DNA of 29,056 nucleotides from an uncultured Clostridia bacterium. Its GTDB lineage: Bacteria > Bacillota_A > Clostridia > TANB77 > CAG-508. How positions within the stretch are numbered: the stretch's first letter is position 1; every line of letters begins with the position of its first letter. The DNA lies in contig CALXXB010000010.1 in the NCBI GenBank assembly GCA_944392525.1, positions 1 to 29,056 on the forward strand. The letters are read 5' to 3'. The translations under genes were made by a program, and so were the position numbers. Shown here in pieces: positions 23,447 to 29,056 of the stretch. The notes beneath the pieces are model-generated. The model saw only the letters and a program-made list of their open reading frames with translations. It ran no database searches and was not told the DNA's origin.

Positions 23447-25399
23447 TTAATTCTTTTTCTTCTTAGCTAATTCATTTAAGTTTGTCTCAATAAACTCAAA
23501 TTCTTTTCTCGTTGGTGTAATTTTTAATATTGCTGTATCTGCTCCTACTTTAAATAGTCCTTCACCTCTTTGACAAGTTACTAAGAAATTAGCTTCTCCT
23601 TCAGAAAGTTTGAATACTTCTTTCAAATATTGTATTTCTGATTTATCTTGTGCTAAAAATAGTTTTGTATCAGAAGATGTCAAAACAGCTTGTGCTTCTG
23701 GTTTTTCATAGAAATCTTGGAATCTCTGTGAAATAATAGCTAAAGAAACATTTCTCTTTCTGGCACGTCTTGCCATTTTATTTAAGAAATCTACAGCTTC
23801 AGGATATGGTAATAACATCCAAGCCTCATCAACTAAAACCCTTTTCTTGGCTGCCTTTTTTCTATCCTCACTATTTTTCTTAACAAACTTTTCCCAAATC
23901 CATGAAAGTAAAATTTGTTGTGCAAGCGGTCTTGCAAATCTCTCCTCTAGTTGAGATATATCTAGATTTATAAAAGGCGCTCCCTCTAAAAGTTCAAATG
24001 TAGATTGTCCATCAAAGTATGCCATTTGTCCATCATACTCTCTTATATACTGTTTCATAACTTTTAGTAAATAACTATAGTGGAATTGATAATCTGGGTT
24101 TTTATTTTCTTGAGCTTTTGCCTGTAATCTTTTATACCAACTACCGATTGTTGGCATCTTCTTCTTTTTCTTAGAAAGAATTTCTCCTCTAGATATTGCT
24201 GAAGTATCTTGTTCATATAAGCTGTTAGGATTACTTGTTATACCTAGGGCTGCATATTCTTCAGCAACAGTTTCAGCTATAATTTGTTTTGTAAGCTCAT
24301 TTACTTCTGTACTTCTTGTACTACCTTTTGCCATTGTAAGAAGACCTTGTGTAACGTCCTCTACTTTATTTTCTACACTTAAAACGACTCTATCTTTTCC
24401 TGTTATTTCATCTTTTACTGTTTCTGTCTCAATATCAAAAATGTTTATAACAGTTTTTGATGTAGGACTTATTACTACATTTATTCCACCTAAGCTTTCA
24501 GCAACGACTGTATACTCACCTTCAGCATCAAGTGCTAAACTTTCAATTCCTGATAATACTGATGATCTAGAAACTAAAAGTTTCATAGTTACTGATTTAC
24601 CAGCTCCAGATTTAGCAAATATAACCATATTATAATTTGTTAAAGAACTATGGAAGTTGTCAAATAATATTGGTGTTCCTGTTTGTTTATTAAAACCTAA
24701 TGGAACTCCTGATGGATGTCCTATCTCCGAAGTTGTAAAAGGAAATACTGTTCCCATAGAATTTCTATCGAATGTATGTGATTTAGTAATCTTATTATTC
24801 ATAAGAGGTAAATTAGTCTGAAATGCTTCTTCTTGTATTCCCCATGCACTCTTTATTCCTACTAATGTTTTAGACATTTCAGAAGCTAACATTTTTGTTG
24901 ATCTTTCCAAATCCTCTAAATTATATGTAAATAATGTAGCAACAACAGTTGCTTCAAATAACTTATTAAATCCTGCTGCAATTTCATCTCTTAATTGCTC
25001 TGCTTCTAATCTTTTTTGAGCAATTGTGCTTTCTCTGTTTATATTTCCTCTATCCGCTGCAACAATTCTTTCTGTCTCTAACTCATTTATTACTCTATTT
25101 AAATCATTTTGAGATTTTTCTTCTTTTATTGGTGTAATATAAATTGATGTGTTTATATCTCCGAAAAGATACATATCCCTAAATAATTCTGGGAATGTAC
25201 ACATTCTAGGAAGGGTTGAAACAAAGAAGCTTCTTGCATATCTTTTTGTGTTTGATATAATTTCTAAATGATCTATATTTGAAACATCTATTCCTGATGG
25301 GGCTATTAAGTCTTTTATTGTTGATCTTTTAAAGACATCATTTTCTAGTTCTTCATTAGCAAGCTTTTGTTCTTCTTGTAGTTTTTTACTTTTTTTCAT
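23447..25399 (-). CDS. virB4: VirB4/TraC-type secretion ATPase
   Basis: This 650-aa cytoplasmic ATPase powers type IV secretion. An N-terminal domain (about 45-200) has RYARSFFVSTLPRMCTFPEL. The nucleotide domain has Walker A AKSGAGKS with K268, the LDAEGEY strand (290-296), Walker B RVLVDEAWMLL with D524/E525, and an ISQ motif (556-558) in LAIISQRFQDF, all characteristic of VirB4. The length is near that of conjugative VirB4/TraE proteins of Firmicutes. GGAGGG lies inside the end of the preceding gene, 6 nt before the ATG. It follows the TraC-like gene by 2 bp. It is the most certain member of the machine. Confidence 0.93.
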   Translation of the reverse strand: MKKSKKLQEEQKLANEELENDVFKRSTIKDLIAPSGIDVSNIDHLEIISNTKRYARSFFVSTLPRMCTFPELFRDMYLFGDINTSIYITPIKEEKSQNDLNRVINELETERIVAADRGNINRESTIAQKRLEAEQLRDEIAAGFNKLFEATVVATLFTYNLEDLERSTKMLASEMSKTLVGIKSAWGIQEEAFQTNLPLMNNKITKSHTFDRNSMGTVFPFTTSEIGHPSGVPLGFNKQTGTPILFDNFHSSLTNYNMVIFAKSGAGKSVTMKLLVSRSSVLSGIESLALDAEGEYTVVAESLGGINVVISPTSKTVINIFDIETETVKDEITGKDRVVLSVENKVEDVTQGLLTMAKGSTRSTEVNELTKQIIAETVAEEYAALGITSNPNSLYEQDTSAISRGEILSKKKKKMPTIGSWYKRLQAKAQENKNPDYQFHYSYLLKVMKQYIREYDGQMAYFDGQSTFELLEGAPFINLDISQLEERFARPLAQQILLSWIWEKFVKKNSEDRKKAAKKRVLVDEAWMLLPYPEAVDFLNKMARRARKRNVSLAIISQRFQDFYEKPEAQAVLTSSDTKLFLAQDKSEIQYLKEVFKLSEGEANFLVTCQRGEGLFKVGADTAILKITPTRKEFEFIETNLNELAKKKKN

Positions 25400-25401
25400 G
25401 A

Positions 25402-26610
25402 TTAACCCTCCTCTTCTTCAGTTTTAACAGTTTTTTTACGCGTTCTTCTTTTTGTTACTTTTTCTTTTGCCTTTTCTGCTACGTCGCTTCCCACAATTTC
25501 TTGATTTTCATCTATAATAATTTGTGCCATTTGTTTAATTAAATCATCCATTTTAGCTTCTTTTTCTCTTACCTTTTTTTGTTCTTCAGATTCTGCCATA
25601 GCTTCTCTTAAAGAATCATTTGCTAACATTTGAGCATCTCTTTCTATTTTCTTGTCAAGCTCTTGCATTCTCTTTTGTAATACATCTTCTCCTGTAGAAT
25701 ATAATTCATCATATCCAGCATTTAAAGCTTTATCTAAATCATAAATCTCTGCATCGTCTCTATTGTATGCAATATATAATAATTCAGCTAATTGATTAGA
25801 ATCTAATATTTTTCCATTTACATTACAAACAGCTAATGCACTAATAATAGCTTGAGCTTTTGTATACAATTCTGAGAAAGCCATACTTCTAATTTCGTCT
25901 TTTCCATAATTATTTGTGTTAATATCTTCTGGAACATAATCAATAATAACATAATAATTTTTTCTTAGTATATTTCTGTTTAAACTCATTCTTTCTGTAT
26001 TATTAACAAGATCTACACCATATTCATATAAGTTTTGCTCTCTTGTAACTTCTAGTTTTGCTTTGTTTAATTCTGCTTGACTATATCCCATATTTTGTTT
26101 TCTGTTATATTCCATTTGTTTTCTTAATAGTCTATCTCCAATTGCATTTACTCTTTCTTTATATTTTGTAATTCCGCTTTCAAGATTAACTGTTCTTGTT
26201 TGTACATATATTTGAATAGGATATCTTAATGTGTTTAAGAATTGTATAAAACCTTGTTCTACACTGTTTTTTTCTAATCCTGACATCAAATCATAGTTTA
26301 CACCTTGGCACTCTATAACCATTAAAAACTTATTTCCATTTTTTCTTATGATCATGTTATCTTCTATTTTATCAAATTCCATAAAAGAAAATATTGATTG
26401 TTTATTATATGTAATTGGATTTACTTTTGATTGAACAGCTTTAGTAGTATTACTACTTTTAGATACTATTAAGTCATCTTGCTGCTTTTGCTTTTTTGGA
26501 TTTTTAGTCTTTGCTCTTAACACTAGATATACCACTATTAAAACAAATAATATTACAAGCATTACAACTAATACCATTGTAAGTATATTACTTATTTGAT
26601 CATTACTCAT
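25402..26610 (-). CDS. TraC-like (VirB4 N-domain-like) membrane-anchored protein
   Basis: The protein has 402 aa. One N-terminal membrane helix (8-32) and a basic linker are followed by a domain (about 68-300) resembling the N-terminal domain of VirB4/TraC ATPases: FSFMEFDKIEDNMIIRKNGN, FLMVIECQGVNYDLMS and FLNTLRYPIQIYVQTRTVNL. There is no Walker motif. The C-terminus (300-402) is charged, Lys/Glu-rich and probably coiled coil. AAAGGAGG is 9-10 nt before the ATG, which overlaps the end of the PrgI-like gene by 8 bp. Separate TraC-like proteins next to VirB4 occur in secretion clusters of Firmicutes and candidate phyla bacteria. It may tether VirB4 to the membrane; that role is inferred. Confidence 0.7.
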   Translation of the reverse strand: MSNDQISNILTMVLVVMLVILFVLIVVYLVLRAKTKNPKKQKQQDDLIVSKSSNTTKAVQSKVNPITYNKQSIFSFMEFDKIEDNMIIRKNGNKFLMVIECQGVNYDLMSGLEKNSVEQGFIQFLNTLRYPIQIYVQTRTVNLESGITKYKERVNAIGDRLLRKQMEYNRKQNMGYSQAELNKAKLEVTREQNLYEYGVDLVNNTERMSLNRNILRKNYYVIIDYVPEDINTNNYGKDEIRSMAFSELYTKAQAIISALAVCNVNGKILDSNQLAELLYIAYNRDDAEIYDLDKALNAGYDELYSTGEDVLQKRMQELDKKIERDAQMLANDSLREAMAESEEQKKVREKEAKMDDLIKQMAQIIIDENQEIVGSDVAEKAKEKVTKRRTRKKTVKTEEEEG

Positions 26611-26950
26611 CCTTTGTATCCTCCTTTAGATAAATATATATTTTATTTTTATTCCTTTTAAATTTTATCCATCTTTTTATAACATCATCAATTGCTTCTC
26701 CGCCTGTTTTTTCAGTCAATTTAAATCTTTTGCTTTCAGGGATTTTAAATGTTCCTATACAAAACCCTAGTACCCCAAAAAGTACTACAAAAAATATCCC
26801 GACTACTGTCAATCCAATTGCGTTAAAAATCAAATAAAATAATCCTCCTATTAAAGCTCCTACTCCTGTAAAAGCTAAAGCTTTAGTGGAAAAAATATAT
26901 AGTATTCTACTTTCTCCTTTATAATTTCTTGGAATCTCATATATTTGCAT
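26603..26950 (-). CDS. PrgI family (VirB3-like) membrane protein
   Basis: The protein has 115 aa from the ATG at 26950, chosen because GGAGG lies 8 nt upstream; an in-frame ATG ten codons earlier lacks such a site. It begins MQIYEIPRNYKGESRILYIF, the usual PrgI opening (x-x-IPxxY), then has two adjacent membrane helices (about 26-48 and 50-72), then FKIPESKRFKLTEKTGGEAIDDVIKRWIKFKR, a family tail (quoted in two parts, FKIPESKRFK and DDVIKRWIKFKR). PrgI proteins take the VirB3 place beside VirB4 in Gram-positive systems. It is the first gene after the internal promoter. Confidence 0.85.
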   Translation of the reverse strand: MQIYEIPRNYKGESRILYIFSTKALAFTGVGALIGGLFYLIFNAIGLTVVGIFFVVLFGVLGFCIGTFKIPESKRFKLTEKTGGEAIDDVIKRWIKFKRNKNKIYIYLKEDTKDE

Positions 26951-26989
26951 ATCAAACCCCTCCCATTGGCATAATATCATATTGTATAT

Positions 26990-26998
26990 ATTATACCA
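26990..26998 (-). promoter_or_regulatory. Extended -10 promoter for the prgI-virB4 part of the operon
   Basis: On the minus strand TGG-TATAAT (TATAAT 26990-26995, TG at 26997-26998) is an extended -10. The -35 position (27013-27018, TCGCTT) is poor, which suits an activator-dependent promoter. A triple direct repeat lies upstream at 27040-27072. Confidence 0.65.
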
Positions 26999-27039
26999 GA
27001 TTTTTTTGGTAAAAGCGACATTTTATCGCGTTTTTTTCT

Positions 27040-27072
27040 ATTTTTAACAAAAATGTAATATAAATGTAATAT
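27040..27072 (-). promoter_or_regulatory. Triple direct-repeat operator, internal copy
   Basis: On the minus strand TTACA (27065-27069), TTACA (27054-27058) and TTAAA (27043-27047) repeat exactly every 11 bp, each of the first two inside ATATTACATTT. The same three-part site is at 28891-28923. The period of one helical turn and the TTxACA-like half-site resemble PhoP/OmpR-family response-regulator operators. The near edge is 44 bp from the -10 element. Confidence 0.65.
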
Positions 27073-27111
27073 AAAAAAAGCTACATTAATTAAATCTCAA
27101 TATATACACAA

Positions 27112-27139
27112 AAAACATCGCCATAATTGACGATGTTTT
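27112..27139 (-). terminator. Intrinsic terminator behind the pilin genes
   Basis: On the minus strand AAAACATCG (27131-27139) pairs with CGATGTTTT (27112-27120) around a 10-nt loop and is followed by a T run, 20 bp after the stop of the fourth pilin gene. Confidence 0.8.
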
Positions 27140-27159
27140 CTATAATTATTTTTATTAAC

Positions 27160-27522
27160 CTAAATTGAGCTAGCGAAGTTGAATACAACGCTTGCGATTG
27201 TTGAAGCAGCGAATACTAAAGCTGCACCAATTATGTAAGGTAATAATGTTTTCTTGTATTCTGCTTTTTCTTCTGCACTACCCATCATGTATTTAATACC
27301 TAATACAACTAATACTATAACTGATACTATAGAACCTATTGTTGCAACTATACTAATGATGTCTTGACCTAAATTATTAATTTTAGTTACGTTTGCATCT
27401 GAATTACCTGTGTATGCTGAAGGATCTGGTCCGACTGCTAATACTGGTGTAACAACAGCTACTAACATACAAGTTATTAATAATACAGTCATTATTTTAG
27501 ATATTACTTTCAAGTTTTTCAT
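27160..27522 (-). CDS. VirB2-like T4SS pilin, copy 4
   Basis: The protein has 120 aa. A cleavable-looking signal (basic MKNLK, hydrophobic core, then VTPVLAVG) is followed by a short exposed part. Then come two membrane helices joined by the conserved cytoplasmic-loop motif GIKYMMGSAEEKAEYKKTLL and PYIIGA. This is the T4SS pilin/TrbC-VirB2 pattern, a small subunit that forms a pilus or channel. AAGGTGATG lies before the ATG. The 95-bp gap upstream holds a small TCTTTG/CAAAGA hairpin (27564-27581) without a T run, possibly an mRNA stabiliser. It is the last pilin before a terminator. Confidence 0.85.
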   Translation of the reverse strand: MKNLKVISKIMTVLLITCMLVAVVTPVLAVGPDPSAYTGNSDANVTKINNLGQDIISIVATIGSIVSVIVLVVLGIKYMMGSAEEKAEYKKTLLPYIIGAALVFAASTIASVVFNFASSI

Positions 27523-27617
27523 ATTACATCACCTTTTCCTTTCTAAATATTTATATATTAATCTCTTTGGTTAAACAAAGAATGTTAATAACTTAGTTCA
27601 TATTAATTATACTACAT

Positions 27618-27965
27618 TTATAAATCAATTGCAATATTATAAATTATTCCTGCGATAACTGAGCATCCAAATAATATAGTTGCTCCTATAAAATATGGTA
27701 GTAATGTTTTTTTATACTCTGCCTTTTCTTCAGCGCTACCCATCATATATTTTATTCCTAAGGCTATCAAAGCTACAACAGATATAATAGAACCTACTGT
27801 TGTTATTATACTAATTATCCCTTGTCCAAAATCATCAACTGTTTTTTGTGCACTACTTGGTAAATTAGTACCATCTACATCATTTAGTGAAAATCCATAT
27901 ATATTTGTACTACCCAATACAATTACAGATAATAGTAAAATTAATGTAACAATTTTTTTCTTCAC
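27618..27965 (-). CDS. VirB2-like T4SS pilin, copy 3
   Basis: The protein has 115 aa from a GTG at 27965. AGGTGA is 5 nt upstream of it, and the protein then begins (M)KKKIVTLILLL like its paralogs; a GTG at 27974 overlaps that site. A signal segment, a short polar region (FSLNDVDGTNLPSSAQK), then two membrane helices around GIKYMMGSAEEKAEYKKTLL and PYFIGA complete the protein. It is nearly identical to copy 4 through the loop motif, which points to tandem duplication. It is translated from the common pilin mRNA. Confidence 0.85.
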   Translation of the reverse strand: MKKKIVTLILLLSVIVLGSTNIYGFSLNDVDGTNLPSSAQKTVDDFGQGIISIITTVGSIISVVALIALGIKYMMGSAEEKAEYKKTLLPYFIGATILFGCSVIAGIIYNIAIDL

Positions 27966-27979
27966 TTCTATCACCTACT

Positions 27980-28393
27980 TTACATACTTGAAAAAACAGT
28001 TACTGCTAACTTCCAAATTCCAAAAGCTCCGAATACTACTAAGCAACTTACAGCGTATCCCAATAAAGTCTCTTTTAAATCTGCTTTTTCCTCTAAACTT
28101 CCTGTCATATACTTAATACCTAATACAATTCCTACCCCTACTGCTACTATAATTCCTACTCCTAAAAGTAGATTATATAAAAATTTTGAAGTATCTCCTA
28201 ACGCAGATTCATTTATATCATATGTTGCCTCCCCATCTTTTATAAAGTCATCAGCATCACTCATAATATTATCCACTGAGAGATCCGAAGCAAGTTTCAT
28301 TTCTTCTTTTGGCATACAGTATGCATTACTTTGGTATGCGAACAAAAAAGTTATAAAAATTAGAATTATTGATATAACTTGTAACTTTTTCAT
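27980..28393 (-). CDS. VirB2-like T4SS pilin, copy 2 (most diverged)
   Basis: The protein has 137 aa from the ATG at 28393, the one best spaced (6 nt) from GAGAGGTG. A signal segment ends near YQSNAYC, and a longer acidic exposed part follows (about 22-65, DLSVDNIMSDADDFIKDGEA). Two helices are joined by GIKYMTGSLEEKADLKETLL, the same loop as in the other copies but with changes (MTGSLEEKADL for MMGSAEEKAEY). The divergence suggests a different place in the assembled structure, perhaps a minor subunit; this is inference. Confidence 0.82.
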   Translation of the reverse strand: MKKLQVISIILIFITFLFAYQSNAYCMPKEEMKLASDLSVDNIMSDADDFIKDGEATYDINESALGDTSKFLYNLLLGVGIIVAVGVGIVLGIKYMTGSLEEKADLKETLLGYAVSCLVVFGAFGIWKLAVTVFSSM

Positions 28394-28411
28394 CATTATC
28401 ACCTCTCAATT

Positions 28412-28819
28412 CTAATCAGTCAAAGATATTGCCACATCGACTATTATTGCAAGAATATTTGTTATTCCAAATACTAATACCGCACCTATTATATATGGTT
28501 TCATTGTTTGTTTATATTCTGCTTTTTCTTCTACACTACCCATCATATATTTTATTCCTATCACTGCTAATACTGCAACTGACACTATTGACCCCACTGT
28601 TCTTAAGAAACCTATTATTGTATTTCCTATACTTAGTAATCTATCTGCTCCAACTGCCTCCGTAGTACTATTTGGTTGCCAAGTAGCATCATCTGGGTCA
28701 AACTTTCCAGGAGCACTTCCTCCTCCGCCTCCTTGGGCTAGAAAAGCATAATTTATACTAGTAGTTGCAAATATTAGAAATATAAAAATTAATATTATTC
28801 CAAAAACTTTTCTTTTCAT
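28412..28819 (-). CDS. VirB2-like T4SS pilin, copy 1
   Basis: This 135-aa protein is the first gene of the secretion operon. TAGGAG precedes the ATG, with a consensus promoter and the triple-repeat operator upstream. A signal segment (about 5-25) ends at a Gly-rich run (AQGGGGGSAPG). A Trp-containing exposed part follows, then two membrane helices around GIKYMMGSVEEKAEYKQTMK and PYIIGA. It shares the loop motif with the other three copies. Confidence 0.85.
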   Translation of the reverse strand: MKRKVFGIILIFIFLIFATTSINYAFLAQGGGGGSAPGKFDPDDATWQPNSTTEAVGADRLLSIGNTIIGFLRTVGSIVSVAVLAVIGIKYMMGSVEEKAEYKQTMKPYIIGAVLVFGITNILAIIVDVAISLTD

Positions 28820-28851
28820 AATAACTCCTATAAAAATACTTTATCTCTTTT

Positions 28852-28880
28852 ATTATACAATAATTTATCAATTTTTTCAA
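28852..28880 (-). promoter_or_regulatory. Sigma-A-type promoter of the secretion operon
   Basis: On the minus strand TTGAAA (28875-28880), 17 bp, TATAAT (28852-28857), about 33 bp before the ATG of the first pilin gene. Confidence 0.8.
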
Positions 28881-28890
28881 ATTTTCAACA

Positions 28891-28923
28891 ATTTTTAACA
28901 TAATTGTAATATGATTGTAATAT
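28891..28923 (-). promoter_or_regulatory. Triple direct-repeat operator, upstream copy
   Basis: On the minus strand TTACA (28916-28920), TTACA (28905-28909) and TTAAA (28894-28898) repeat every 11 bp. It matches the site at 27040-27072 at 28 of 33 bases by my alignment, including TGTTAAAAAT at the downstream end. Its near edge is 33 bp from the -10 element, one helical turn closer than the other copy. Confidence 0.65.
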
Positions 28924-28940
28924 TAAAACATTTCTCACAC

Positions 28941-28976
28941 AAAAAAATAATATAAAGTAAAATTTACTCTATATTA
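28941..28976 (-). terminator. Intrinsic terminator of the tRNA-Ser gene
   Basis: On the minus strand a 14-bp stem, TAATATAGAGTAAA (28963-28976) with TTTACTTTATATTA (28948-28961, one G-U pair), is followed by seven T residues. Confidence 0.8.
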
Positions 28977-28980
28977 CTTT

Positions 28981-29056
28981 TGGCGTAGGTGAGAGGGTTC
29001 GAACCTCCGCGCCGATTGCTCGACCTAGCAGTTTAGCAAACTGCCCCCTTCACCAC
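28981..29056 (-). tRNA. tRNA-Ser (GCU), 5' end beyond the window
   Basis: The minus strand carries an encoded CCA at 28981-28983 and the acceptor 3' strand CACCTAC. A T arm GGAGG-TTCGAAC-CCTCT, a long variable arm typical of tRNA-Ser, and the anticodon arm GCAGT-TTGCTAA-ACTGC with anticodon GCT are also present. The window ends in the D-arm region; the 5' acceptor strand (GTAGGTG expected) lies outside. It decodes AGC/AGU. Confidence 0.9.

Noticed and set aside
22923..23450. 175-codon open frame on the plus strand
   Set aside because: Antisense to the VirB6-like gene; the Thr/Ala/Ile-rich product reflects the complement of Val/Gly/Ala codons, and no start signals were seen.
27051..27072. Short tandem repeat AAATGTAATAT x2 as a possible CRISPR or iteron remnant
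   Set aside because: Only two units, but the same arrangement stands before the other promoter at 28891-28923, so an operator explains it better.
13205..28819. Calling the block a complete integrative conjugative element
   Set aside because: No relaxase, coupling protein, integrase, origin of transfer or attachment repeats are visible.

Overview
The window comes from a low-GC (about 30% by eye), spore-forming Clostridia-type Firmicute, probably one of the uncultured gut lineages. The clues are AT-rich codon use, strong AGGAGG-type ribosome binding sites, SpmA/SpmB spore-maturation genes, an AbrB/SpoVT-type regulator, and gene orders shared with Bacillus (walJ-rlmH; a TrmN6-like methylase and rsmI convergent with abrB). 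No rRNA, CRISPR array, integrase, transposase or relaxase is visible.

Left part (1-10.2 kb), mostly housekeeping: the 3' end of murA, walJ, rlmH, a 43-aa membrane peptide gene with its own promoter, spmA-spmB, abrB-like, rsmI, trmN6-like, a 56-aa ORF, a GerMN-domain protein, and a 1446-aa double activase related to 2-hydroxyacyl-CoA dehydratase activators, with its own consensus promoter.

Middle (10.2-13.2 kb), accessory: two paralogous small membrane proteins. Each is driven by an identical-architecture consensus promoter and a nearly identical 5' leader containing GCCATACGGC. They are separated by a multiply frameshifted patatin-like phospholipase pseudogene. One carries a tail of 14-residue repeats; the other is much richer in GC than its surroundings. 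In each cassette the leader can pair with sequence just before the terminator, and some of the differences between the copies keep the pairing. A membrane-anchored J-domain protein follows.

Right part (13.2-28.8 kb): a long minus-strand set of genes for a Gram-positive, single-membrane type IV secretion-like machine. In transcription order it has four tandem VirB2/T4SS-pilin paralogs, a terminator and a second promoter, a PrgI/VirB3-like protein, a TraC-like N-domain protein, a VirB4 ATPase, a VirB6/TrbL-like channel protein with a long cytoplasmic tail, a VirB8-like (NTF2-like) protein, a 1216-aa cell-wall protein with four predicted hydrolase domains, a second VirB8-like protein, and an ABC-2-type permease. 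Both transcription starts of this set are preceded by the same 33-bp operator, three TTACA/TTAAA half-sites at 11-bp spacing, which resembles a PhoP/OmpR-family response-regulator site. A tRNA-Ser(GCU), cut by the window edge and with its own terminator, lies just upstream. No relaxase or coupling protein lies inside the window, so whether the machine moves DNA, proteins or something else cannot be decided here.
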